DNA from: Tethya wilhelma
Taxonomy: Eukaryota; Porifera; Demospongiae; Tethyida; Tethyidae
Reading direction: 5' to 3'
Length of the DNA: 64,000 nt
NCBI GenBank assembly: GCA_964030475.1
Contig: CAXIPT010000002.1
Coordinates: 8,575,455-8,639,454, forward strand
A program made the position numbers and the translations under genes. Position 1 is the stretch's first letter; each line of letters opens with the position of its first letter. Below the pieces are notes generated by a model. It did no database searches and was not told where the DNA came from. It worked only from the letters and a program-made list of their open reading frames with translations. Positions 44,478 through 55,991 of the stretch are shown here, in pieces.

Positions 44478-47400
44478 ATGGCCTCCAAGTCTCCACAGTA
44501 TGATGTTGTTCAAAAAAATTTCCATCGATTGTCGAGAAAACTAACAGCAGATATAGGAAATTTTGCTGCAAAAGCATTTGAGAAGTCTTTAATCTCTCAA
44601 CAACAGTCAATGGATGCAATTGAACGTGTTGCAATATCAGAAGAAGGTAGATCACAAAAACTACTACATCAGATATTGTACAAGATTGAAGATGACCCTA
44701 TGAACTTTGATATGTTTTTGACTATTCTTGAAGAAATTCCAGTTCTGAACGATATCCCTGAACAGCTCAGGTTGGAGAAAAACCAACTTGAATCCAAAAG
44801 AAGTCAGCATCAGGCAATTGTACTTGAAGGACAAACACATGAAGAAATTGCTGCACAGGTTCAAGAACCAACTTTAGAACCTGTATTAAATGAAACTAGC
44901 AATTCTATTGAAACTGGTCCACCAGTTTGTCAACCAGGAAAACCTTGTGCAGCTTCCATAACTCATGATTCTATTGCACTTGTTTGGGCTAAACCTGAAT
45001 TTGAAAGTGATAAAGTAAACTTCTACATTATTTCATGTGGGATTCAAGGTGAAAAACAGTTTAAAAAGAAACCAACACATGCTAATGATCCAAGTCTAGT
45101 TATAGCAAAACTTCAACCAAACACTGCATATATGTTTCAAGTCCGACCAGAATGCATTGGAAACGTTTGTACTATGGAAAGTGAATTCAGCGATCCAATA
45201 AAGACTCAAATGTGGTCTCCAGATATTGAACTTCAAAGTAAAGATTGTGGTGACATCATAATTGGGAGATCACAGCCAAGCAAACCAGATGCTATATCAA
45301 TCACTTGTAACAGTGTACAGTTGAGCTGGAAAATGCTTGATATGGGCAGCACTGAATTAAAGGATCTTGAATTTTTATTGTGTCTTTCATTTTAGAAAGT
45401 GATCACCCATCAAAGAAAAAATGGAGAAAGCAAAGTACAATACATGCAGAAACAATGATTACTGTTAAACAATTGAGACCAGCTACAAGCTATATCTTCA
45501 GAATCAGTGCGGTAAGCAAGTCAGGAATTATTTTGGAAGGTGAGGAAAGCAGTCCTATTCGAACAACAAACACAACCAAACCTGGTAAACCAACTGCTGC
45601 CAAAGTTACAGATGCTACCATCTTAATAACCTGGACTCATCCTGACGTTGGACAAGATACAATCAAGAGTTATACAATTTTTTATTGTCTTGATACTGGT
45701 TCTCAGTTGGGACGAAGATGGAATTCTCGCCAAACAGAGAACAAAACAACCGAGTTATTGATGATTCCACTTAAACATAACACAAAATATCTATTCAAAG
45801 TCCGTCCAGAATCTACACATGGAGTTAGTGAATGTGAAAGTGACATCAGTGATGCAATTGAAACAAACACTACTTCAGAACCATTAGGAGTTAAGATAAT
45901 AAAGATAACACATTCAACTGTTCAGCTAAAGTGGAACAAACCTGTAAGAGGTCAAGAAAGCATCATATCATATGATGTGCACTATCAGAAATTAAGTAGT
46001 AGCAAAGGTTGGAAAAGGGAAAATGCAAACGCCACACAAACCAACTTGACAATTTCAAGGTTACATTCTTTCGAGGAATATAAGTTTAAAGTTGTTCCTA
46101 TTTGTGATGTTGGCAAGGGTACAGAAAGTGAAACTATACAAGTAACAACAAAACAACTGATATGCAAACCTGGTCAAGTAACTCTAGTTGCCAAAAAACA
46201 TAACAGCATTCATATAAAATGGAATAAACCTGAATATGGTAAACCAGAATACTACACATGTTGCTATCAACGTGTTCAAGAGAACCAATGGGAAGAAATT
46301 GAACAAAAACCCACTACAGAAGAAGTAGTAGTTAAAGGACTTACACCAAATACTACTTATGTTTTCAGTGTGAACCCTGAATTTCAAAATGTTGGTGAAG
46401 TTAACACAGAAAAAACCATTAGTGAATGGATGTGGACAGTTAAAGTACCAGATACTGTACCAGAATGCTTGAAAGTGAAATGCACAAAGATATCAGGTGG
46501 ACCTATAAGTGTATACAAAATTCCAATTAAAAAAGTATGGGAAGCAGAACAGTTGAACAGGATTGCAAGGTATGAGCTTGACATTGAACACCCACCACTT
46601 CTTTACACTGCTGAGAAAGTCCTTATGCTAGTTGGAGCCACAGGAGCTGGAAAGAGTACACTGATTAATGGAATAATGAACTATTTGTACAAAGTGGAAT
46701 ATGAGGACAACTTCAGATTCAAAATGATTTGCGATGAAAGTGACCATGGCCAAACACACAGTCAAACATCATCTGTAAATGCTTATACCATTTATCCTTT
46801 GCCTGGATCACGTATTAATTACACCCTTACAATCATTGACACTCCTGGCTTTGGAAATACAAGAGGGTTACAGCAAGACCAGGAGCTATTTGGACAAATT
46901 AAAGATTTTTTTACTCATTCAACTCCTGATGACAAAGGAATTGACCAGATACATGGTGTAGGATTTGTAGTAAAGAATCCTGAAGTTCGCCTAACAGCTA
47001 CTCAGAAATACAATTCTTCATCTATACTAAGTTTATTTGGAAAAGACATCAAAGATAACATATTTCTTATGGTAACATTTGCCGATGGAGCAAAGCCTCC
47101 AGTATTAGAAGCTGTCAAAGAAGCAGAGTTTCCATTTAAAGAACATTTTAAATTTAACAACTCAGCCTTGTATCCTGAAACTAAAGACAGTGATCCAGTA
47201 AGCATAGCTATGTGGGAAATGGGACAAAATAGCTTTCAGAAATTCTTTCAAGGATTTGAAAACTATTCGCCACAAAGCCTTACACTCACAAAAGAAACAC
47301 TAGAGGAACGTGAGAGACTTGACTCATACTTAAAAACTCTCCGTGATGAAATCACAAAAGGAGTTCAAGATATTGACAAGCTACAACAATTGAAAGAAAA

Positions 47401-48127
47401 GCTGCTGGCGAAAGAGCAAAACATAGATGCCTTAAAGGATTTCAAAATTACAGTTAATGTGACAAAACAAAGAAAGGTAGACCTTCGACGTGGTGTATAT
47501 GTAACAAATTGTTTGAAGTGTAACAGGACATGCCATGATAATTGTGGGATTCCTTCGGATAGTCAAAAATACAATTGTTGTGTAATGGACAGGAGAAATG
47601 GTGTGACCAATGCTACATGTACAGTGTGTGCAGGAAAATGCCACTGGTCAGAACATGTCAATAACCCTTACATGTTTGAATTTTACACTGAATCTCAAGA
47701 ACAAACATTTGAATATCTGAAGAAACATCATGACAGAGCAAAGCTTGGAAAACTAACAACAGAAGTTTTGATAAAAGATCTGGAAGAAGGTTTAGAAGAC
47801 CTTCGTAATCATGTTATGAGTTTGGTTGAAAATGCTCAAAAATCACTGGAGAGGTTAGCACAAATTGCACTCAAACCAAATCCACCATCTAGTGAAGGCT
47901 ATATTGATCTACTAATTGAAGAAGAGAAGAGAGACGGAAGAACAGGGTATGAGAAACGAATAGCAGCCTATGAACAACTCAAAACAAAAGATATAATTCG
48001 TTGCAAAGTTATGTCAGGCACAGCTAGTAGTCTAAACAGACAAGATTCGGGTGATACAAGTGCTGATAAGCCAAAAAAGAAAAAGTGGTACCATTCTTTA
48101 TTTGAAATGATTAGTGGAAGCGATTAA
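44478..48127 (+). pseudogene. gene C: CARD-like - 5xFN3 - GTPase gene with one frameshift
   Basis: Residues 1-about 97 look like a CARD-type death-fold helix bundle (NFHRLSRKLTADIGNFAAKA, then EGRSQKLLHQILYKI, FDMFLTIL). They are unlike the SNTX head of A, B and E. Homology to gene B starts at about 44890, in the FN3 linker reading ETSNSIETGP. FN3 domains equivalent to numbers 6 and 13-16 of B remain; the rest are absent. One single-base frame change near 45375, in the FN3 equivalent to number 13, splits the gene into frames 44478-45395 and 45380-48127. Everything else is open: P-loop at 46634, DTPGFGNTRG, Cys/His cluster, and a basic C-terminus ending MISGSD. With one lesion in 3.6 kb, an error or a recent allele is as likely as an old pseudogene. 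A death-fold adaptor role is inferred. Confidence 0.75.
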
Positions 48128-49207
48128 AAAAATAACAATTACTACTAAACTGTTGTGTTTTAGAATTCTTGTATAGTATACATGAGCATTTACTTGTTTG
48201 TTAGACAGTTTTCACAATAGCTAATACACATAATAGTATTATTTCAATGCTGATGATAAAATGAACTATAATAACAATTTTAAATGCTGCCTTATTATTA
48301 TAGACAAACTAGTACTAATCTAAAATTAGATCATTTTGTTAGTTGATACATTATTATACATGTGAATTGTGTTTTAAATTAAAAATTATGACTAGTAACA
48401 GAAGAGTAGGGAAGTCACATGCATAATAATTATGTGCTTAAAGTTTATTAGTATTATATTATACTATAGCAGTGAAAAAGGTATTGCAAATTTTCTTTCT
48501 TGTATGACATTGTGCATGGTCACTAAATTAAATCTGGTATACAAATCACAGCAGCTTACAATAAGTGATGTGTATCATGGGTGGTGCCAATTAAGGCACC
48601 CAATGGCTATATTGTAGGGCCAGTGACAGAAATATGGATTCAAAACCTTGATTTTGAGTGACGACAAGAAGAGACCACATAGTTGACAACTCAATTACAC
48701 TTCTTATGCCAGCAATGTTGATATGTTTCAGACCACAAATTTAAAAGAGATATATAGGTTATTGTACTCTGTAACAAATGAAGGATGTAAGAAATACTTC
48801 TGTAAAATTTTGTCAAATAGAACAGCATCGAGATTCCTTCTCAGAAAATGATTACACCCAAATCTCCTAGCATTCTGCAAAAAAAACACTTGGTTTAACT
48901 GGTGCACGTGACAATACTGTCGAAGAATATCGAAAATTTAGCAATTTTATCCAATGAGCTATATATCTGTCAATGATTGCAAAGCACATTTCAGAAATAC
49001 TTGTACATAGATACTTGATCTATGATATGAGTAGATTTCTACTTATGATGAAAATTATAGTCATAATAATACAAAAAATCACAAAATTATTTATTAATTT
49101 CAGTAATAAAACAGATTCATATAAGTAATTTAATGAACAGTGACAATTACAACAACCCTGAATGAGCAATGAGAGTTACAAGATTACTATATAGAGTGCA
49201 TGGTTAT
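48128..49207. other. intergenic, no gene seen
   Basis: AT-rich sequence downstream of gene C. No domain-bearing frame, tRNA or inverted repeat was recognised. Confidence 0.5.
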
Positions 49208-49945
49208 TCAGCTGTCACTAGCATTGATGTGCAGACCACTTTCGACCTCAAAAATACTTGATTTAACTCCTTTCTTTCTTATTGTGATGTCAAAACTTTG
49301 TGCAATTTCATTAATAGGATACGCCATTAGACTTTTCTCGAGTGACGGTTGAAAGTTAACTCGAATAAAGAAGTCAGTGATGTCAATTAGTAGCTGATTG
49401 AGGAGAATAGGTCCGCCATTCTTTTCCCACTCATTGTGCAAACAGGCTAGAAGACTGTCTACATGACTTAGTCTAATCCCACATTGAAATGACACTGCAG
49501 TTTTAGGAAACTTTTGAGTCAATTCAAATAGATGACCAATAAACTTTGAAGCAAACAGGTTGAAACTGGGATACTTCCAATCGGATGTTCGTAAAGAATT
49601 CATCCATATGACTGATGCTTTAATAAACTGAACAGAGAAGGATTTTATATGGCATACTGGAATGGTAGAAAGAGCAGGTAAGAGAGTAGACAGTGTTTCC
49701 ATAGAAACTGAATCTTGACTACCTGAAAATCTAGGACAGGGCTCTAAATAGAGCTCATCCAAAACAAGTGAAGGTAAACTAGCTAGTTCTTTAACAAAAG
49801 CTTGTTGTAGAGCAAGCTTAGAGAGATGCAGAGCCTTGTGACAATTAGAAAGATCTGGTGGAGAAAAACTTACTACAGTACCTTTTGGTTGCTCATTTTC
49901 TTCTGGAAGAGCTGGGTAATCAATATTGCACGACGATATGACCAT
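49208..49945 (-). CDS. unknown protein, 245 aa, probably helical
   Basis: An intact frame from ATG at 49945 to a stop at 49208. I do not recognise it. The sequence is leucine-rich and likely alpha-helical (LHLSKLALQQAFVKELASL, LFASKFIGHLFELTQKF). It has no signal peptide, TM helix or catalytic motif that I can name. A broken paralogue lies at 43061-43840, and each copy sits head to head with a CARD/FN3-GTPase family gene (C or D). The promoter end lies next to the breakpoint where gene D homology begins (about 49974). It may be the 3' part of a larger spliced gene. Confidence 0.6.
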   Translation of the reverse strand: MVISSCNIDYPALPEENEQPKGTVVSFSPPDLSNCHKALHLSKLALQQAFVKELASLPSLVLDELYLEPCPRFSGSQDSVSMETLSTLLPALSTIPVCHIKSFSVQFIKASVIWMNSLRTSDWKYPSFNLFASKFIGHLFELTQKFPKTAVSFQCGIRLSHVDSLLACLHNEWEKNGGPILLNQLLIDITDFFIRVNFQPSLEKSLMAYPINEIAQSFDITIRKKGVKSSIFEVESGLHINASDS

Positions 49946-49973
49946 TTTCTGTGCTACTGTTGATGGAGAATAA

Positions 49974-51943
49974 GATAAAGTACCAGTTTCAGAACGCTTG
50001 AAAGCAAAATGTACACATATATCAGGGGGACCTACAAGTGTTTACAAAATTCCAATTAAAAAAGTATGGGAAGGAGAGCAATTAAATAGAATTGCCAGGT
50101 ATGAGCTTGACATTGAACACCCACCAGTACACTACACTTCTGAGAGAGTCCTTATGCTAGTCGGAGCTACAGGGGCTGGAAAGAGTACACTAATCAATGG
50201 AATAGTCAACTATTTATACAGAGTAAAATACGAGGACAACTTTCGATTCAAACTGATTTGTGATGAGAGTAATCACGGTCAAACACAAAGTCAAACATCA
50301 TCAGTCAATGCTTATACTATTTATCCATTGGCGGGATCACGTATTGATTACACTTTAACTATCATCGACACTCCTGGGTTTGGGGATACAAGAGGACTAC
50401 AGAAAGATGACGAGCTATTTACTCAAATTAAGGAATTTTTCACTCATACAACTCCCAATGATGAAGGAATCGACCAGTTACATGGTGTTGGGTTTGTAGT
50501 TAAGAATCCTGAAGTGCGCCTTACTGCTACTCAGAAATATATTTCCTCATCTATCCTTAGTGTGTTTGGACAAGACATCGAGGATAATATATTTTTGATG
50601 GTAACATTTGCTGATGGAGCAAAGCCTCCAGTATTAGAAGCGATAAGTGAAGCAAAATTTCCATATCAAGAACATTTTAAATTCAACAACTCAGCTCTAT
50701 ACCCACAAACTCAAGACACACAGTTAAAAATGGTGTGTTCCCATGCACTTTAAATTTAACACACCTAAAGTGTGTAAATCTAAAATGTGCATTTAAGCAT
50801 GATAATGTAACTCAAAAGCTTCTTTAGATGTTGAAAACTAATATTTCAGTATTCAATCCCCAGAAAACCTAATCCACATGAAGATATGCTTCTTTGAACA
50901 GAAACCACATCAAACGTTTCCATGGCAACAGAAAAAGGGTGTTGTTTAACACACTAGTGTGTAAAAGTTAAACAGTAATGTGGACACACTATTTTTAACA
51001 GTGCAGTGACCCAGTGAGCATACCAATGTGGGAAATGGGCCAAAAAAGTTTTAAAAAATTCTTCGAAGGTTTTCAAAACTATAAGTCACAAAGCCTTACC
51101 CTCACAAAAGAAGTACTAGAGGAACGTGAGAGACTTGAATCATACCTGAAAACTCTCCGCGAGGAAATCACAAAAGGAGTTCAACAGATTGACAAATTGG
51201 AACAATTAAAGGACAAGCTTAAAACGAAAGAACAAAATGTTGATGCCTTAAAAGATTTCAAACTTACAGTTAATGTTACAAAGCAAAGAAAAGTTGACCT
51301 TCCTGAAGGTGTATATGTGACTAATTGCTTGATTTGTAATAGGTCATGCCATGAAGGTTGCCGGATTGCCTCAGATAATAAAAAATACAATTGCTGTGTA
51401 ATGGATAAAAGCAATGGTTCTACTAATGCTACATGTACAGTATGTGCTGGAAAATGTCACTGGTCAAAGCATGTCAACAACCCATACAAGTTTGAGCTTT
51501 ACACTGAATCTCAAGAACAAACAATCGATGACCTAAAAAAACATCATGATGAAGCAACACATGGGAAACTAACAACAGAAGCTATGATAAGAGAGCTTGA
51601 AGATGGTTTGGATGACCTCCAAGATCATATTATGAGTTTAGTAGATAATGCACGTAAATCGCTAGAGAAGTTGGCAGTAATTGCACTCAAGCCAAACCCA
51701 CCATCTAACGAAGCATATATTGATCTACTGATTGAAGAAGAAAAAATAGATAAGAGAACAGGATTTGAGAAACGTATAGCAGCCTATGAGCAACTGAAGA
51801 AAAAAGCTAAACTTCGTGAAAGTGTAATGTCAGGCACACCTACTCTTGACACACAAGATTCTGATTCAGGTGATAAGAGTGCTGGCAAATCAAAAAAGAA
51901 ACAATGGTTTAAATCTTTTTTTTCATGGATTACAGGAAATTGA
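49974..51943 (+). pseudogene. gene D: truncated FN3-GTPase family remnant with MITE insertion
   Basis: Homology to genes B and C starts abruptly at about 49974 (last FN3 linker, VPVSERLKAKC) with no effector head or FN3 array. The GTPase is well kept: GATGAGKST, DTPGFGDTRG, TFADG. At 50721-51003 a non-coding element introduces a stop after KMVCSHAL. Family homology resumes at about 51009 and runs to a normal C-terminus ending FFSWITGN. The second part (51014-51943) includes the Cys/His cluster. With truncation plus insertion, a full product is unlikely. The rest of the frame is open, so inactivation looks recent. Confidence 0.8.
50721..51003. mobile_element. MITE, about 283 bp, inserted in gene D
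   Basis: The left end CAGTTAAAAATGGTGTGT and right end ACACACTATTTTTAACAGTG are inverted repeats. A second inverted pair (TTTAACACAC and GTGTGTAAAAGTTAAA) lies further in. Non-coding. It sits exactly where family homology is interrupted in the GTPase coding sequence. Confidence 0.85.
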
Positions 51944-52083
51944 AACTCTAGTGCTAACTAACTACAATAGTATTTAGCCAAACTCCAAAATAATTTCAAG
52001 TATAGTGCCTTTATAATAATATTATAATAATAATAATTATGCATATTAGATAGCTTCAAGTTGAGTTGTGCAAAATAATTAAA

Positions 52084-53329
52084 GATCTTATACTAGCATG
52101 TCCTGTATGATCAGAATTCCATTAGTTATAAGGCAAGTATATGACAGTGTATTTGGCCAACAATAATTGCATTCCACAGCAAGTTCAAAGTTCACTGGTC
52201 ACGTGACCAAATCTGGTCTCAATTTTTGACGAAAATTTGTTAACACAGTGAACGAGATTGCATGCTAAGGCATGGTACTGTTTTCTAATTAAATATGCAT
52301 ATTTAAAATTTGAAGAAAACTACTCAAAATTGTAGGTTCATACTTATAGAGCAGTTAAAAAGCATCTTGAATAATGTATGTTTCAAGTCAGGAGGTCACA
52401 TGACTTATAGTTTTTGAATAATTAGCTTCCAAGGTTAAAAATAATTAATATGCAAATACGGATAATTAAATTAGGTTATTAATTACCTTAATTAGGGTTT
52501 TTAGACTCAAGTTACTCTAAACTTTATCAGACTACCGTGTTTCAGATTTAAAAGTTGTTTACAACTGAGATAATGCTGACTTTCCATTTAAAGCTCACCT
52601 TTTTTGGGTGTGCTTTATATAGAAAGAGGGCTGTATCTCAGCAGCAATTACATTTTAACTCTGAAACGCGGTGGACCAATTAACTACAGGTAATTTACAT
52701 TTTAATTAATTTAATTAAGTTAATTAATAACGTAATTTAATTATCCGTATTTGCATATTAATTATTTTGCACTTTTTTATCTTATTATTCAAAAACCAAA
52801 GGTCATGTGACCTTGATACTCATCAGTATTTTTTAAAGCTTCAAAGTGATTATGCTTCCAAAGTTTCAATCAATATTGTTTAGTACTTACAGAGTTACAA
52901 AAATGTGCATCACTTTTCAATGACTCACCCCGGCGGCGTGGCATCAGGCCTGTGTATAACTACTATCACGGATATTATGATGTTGATTTTAATCAATTAT
53001 AATAGATCACGAAACTCAAAGGAACCATGCAATAAAATACAATGTATACGAAAAGTGGCATTTTCATATAGTACTATATATAGATTCTGAGGAGTACGTA
53101 TATGCACAAATGATTCTCAACTTGCAAGAAGGAGTCTTGAGAGCACTATTCCTGAAAAATTATGAGAATGAGACAATGAGGGATGGGAATTAATCTTTGG
53201 GAACTTCTCTTGGAAGGTCAAATTCTCCGGCTTGGGTGGGAAATACACTGTCATATACTTGCCTTATAACTAATGGTTCCAGGAATTCTGATCATACAGC
53301 ACATCTTTCATATGCTAGTAAGATCTCCA
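52084..53329. repeat. long imperfect inverted repeat, about 1.2 kb
   Basis: The outer arms share GATCAGAATTCC and TTATAAGGCAAGTATATGAC with their complements at about 53250-53320. The inner arms share AATATGCAAATACGGATAAT (about 52448) with its complement at about 52740, and GGTCACATGAC with GTCATGTGACC. The centre (about 52530-52690) is unpaired. No transposase frame. It lies directly downstream of the DIRS-like element. Confidence 0.65.
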
Positions 53330-53390
53330 CATCGTTATAAGGCTGCGTATATGACTGTGTATGGTTCAAAGCTCTTAAGAAAATTTCTAC

Positions 53391-55991
53391 TTACTTGTTT
53401 CTCTTTGTTGAACACCAAATTAACATAATTGGTATCATTAGAGACAGTCTTGTTATAGAATCGTTGGAACGTCGATTCTCTCGACCACCAACCGAAACCC
53501 CTCTCTGTTTTGCAGCAGAGGCCGAAGCTGCGCGAGTGGAATGTGCAGTGTAGGATGAATTAACACCTGCCATCTTCAGCATCTCTTTAAGCCATCTGCT
53601 GATGGATGTGGTACTAACCGAGAGATGAGGTTTCCTGAAAGAAATGAATAGTCTAGTCACTTTGGGACTCCGAATACCCTCTGTAGCCTTCAAGTAAGCT
53701 TCTAGACACCTAATTGGGCACAAGGTAGTGGTTGTATCAAAATGAGGGTAAAGTACTTCCCTAGGAGGTCCCGAACGTCTCGTTTTGGACAGAGCCGACA
53801 CGATGAAGTTTACTCCATTTGGTTTAAACTGCATGAATGAAGTCTGCAACAAGTGAAGGTCTGAAGCTCGATCTGCATTTGCAAGAGCCAAGAGCATAAC
53901 CAGGCTGATTTCAGAGAGACAAGTTTGAACGGTGACAGCTTCTCTGTCTCACCTAGTTTCTCTATAAAACTTAGCAGTTGGTCTACATTCCAGATGGTAA
54001 AATATTTGGCAGCAGGGGGTCTGGAATTAAGCATTCCTTGGAGCAGCTGTCTAATAGTAGGGTGTGCACCAATTGTAGCACCATCAGTGTACACATCAGT
54101 GAGTGCTATAGAAATTGCAGACCTGTACGAGTTTATGGAGGAATATATACTGTTTTCCCGTGTCAAACTCACTTGTGAGAAACTCAGCAATGTCCGCTAC
54201 AGACGAAGAAATCGGATCTGTATTCCTTTGCTCACACCAATTGCTCCACTTCTTCCAGGCAGAGGAATAGGGCTTTTCTGTACTTCCTCTCTTTAAGGCG
54301 CAGATAACGTCTGCTGCCTGGCTAGAAATTCCTTGCTTTTGAAGGGATTGCCTGACACAAGCCATGCAAGCGGTCAGATAAAAATGGTTCTGGTGAAGGA
54401 GGGGGTGACTTTCTCCCCACGGGTTCGTTAGGAGCATTCTCGACTGTGGTAGATACATTGGACGAGCTATCGACATCTCCAGGAGAGGGGAAACCAAACC
54501 TGATTGGACCAAGCTGGAGCAATCACTGAACCTTTTCTCTCTGAATCTTCTGTAATGCATGTCTTCCCTATGTCCATGCACCAGCTCCACAGAGACAGAG
54601 AGAGATCCGACAGCTCTTTGGAGTGAGTTCCTCCTTTCCTGTTGATGTACGCAATGGCTGTCCGATTGTCCATTCTGATCGTCACCTGCATGTTTCTCTT
54701 GTCACTCAGGAAGGTTTGCAAGGCTAGAAATGCTGCTTTGAGCTCTAGAATGTTGATGTGAGCTCTGGCTTCCAGGTTTCTCCATGGTCCCCCTGTTCTC
54801 TGACCATGGAAGAATGCCCCCCATTCCTCTCTTCGAGGCGTCCGTCTCCATTACTACATCCGACTCTGGGGGCATCAAGCTCTTCCCGTTGTGGTCTGGG
54901 AGGTGGTTGAGAGATCTTCCTTTGCCTCTTTGATTATATGTCTCACTTTCGAGTGTGGCAAGTAGATCTTCATTGTTTTCGAGTCCACAACGAATCCTAG
55001 GAATTCTATCCTGGTCTGGGGATCGAAAATGCATTTCTTTTGACTTAGCACGAACCCTAGCCTTTCCAGCCACTTTGCTGTCTCCGTAATGTGTTGTCGG
55101 AGCAACGATTTGGAATCTGCTAGGATCAAAATATCGTCTAGATACTGAACTAGACGAATCCCCTTCCTTCTTAAGTGACATACTGCCTCCCTCATGACCT
55201 TGGAAAATACTCTTGGAGCAGTGGCTAGTCCAAACAGCAGTGCTTTATACTGGTAGCACTTCTTCCATTTGAATCTCAGGTACTTCCTGTGCGAGGGATA
55301 TGGACCTTAACACTGAAGTAGGCATCCTTGAGATCTATCTTTCCCATAAAATCTCCCAGTTTCATGATATCTCTCAGAGAAAAGATGCTCTTCATCTTGA
55401 AGTGGGAGATAAGGAGGTGGCTGTTCAAATTTCTCAAATTGATAATGGGGCGCCAACCTCCTCCCTTCTTGGGGATGACGAAAATTGGACTGAAGTATCC
55501 CGACGTCCCCTCGCAGGATTCGATAACTTCCCGGCTTTGTCAGAAGTTCTTTGATCTCTTCGTCCATCACTTCCGTCTGCTCCCGTGATAGGTATGAAGT
55601 CTGGCAGTGTAGCCTGTGCGGTGGTGTTCTCTTGATTGAAGTTTCCATAGCGCTTTGGGCCGGACTGGAAGTACCTTGTTCCTTGATGGGACGGGAGCCA
55701 TGAGTTTGGGTGGCCCAGCCCACTCCCGTACTTTGTGGCTGGGCCTTTCCCCAAAAAGCGGTTGGTCTGTTTTTTGGGGTCAGCTGTCTGCACTGACTTC
55801 CTGAAACTCTCCAGAGTCTTCACCCTTTTCGAAACATCATCCATCGCTTTCTCCCCGAAAAGCTCTGTTCCTGGGTCTAAGTCTTGCTTAGCCACTTGCT
55901 GTAGGATCTTAGCCAGGTCTTTGGCAATGCTTTGATGATGTTTTCTCTCCTCAGGGTGCTAACATAGCTGAAGGCATTACCAGCTGGGCTG
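53391..55991 (-). mobile_element. DIRS-like tyrosine-recombinase retrotransposon, degraded
   Basis: Reading right to left on the minus strand: a Gag-like tail (55895-55434), then reverse transcriptase pieces (RLVQYLDDILILA at about 55130, the YxDD box). RNase H-like pieces follow (VMETDASKRGMGG, then IRMDNRTAIAYIN). Last is a tyrosine recombinase (54590-53391) with HSTRAASASAAKQRGVS, whose catalytic-tyrosine region falls in a shifted frame at about 53450. Several frameshifts break it, so it is not autonomous. The RT, RNase H, recombinase order fits DIRS/PAT-type elements. The right end abuts a chitin synthase fragment at about 55992. GC content is visibly higher than in the neighbours. Confidence 0.8.

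Noticed and set aside
45380..45400. A tiny intron to explain the gene C frame change (TTTTAG resembles an acceptor)
   Set aside because: No donor lies within the few available bases, and alignment with gene B needs only a one-base difference.
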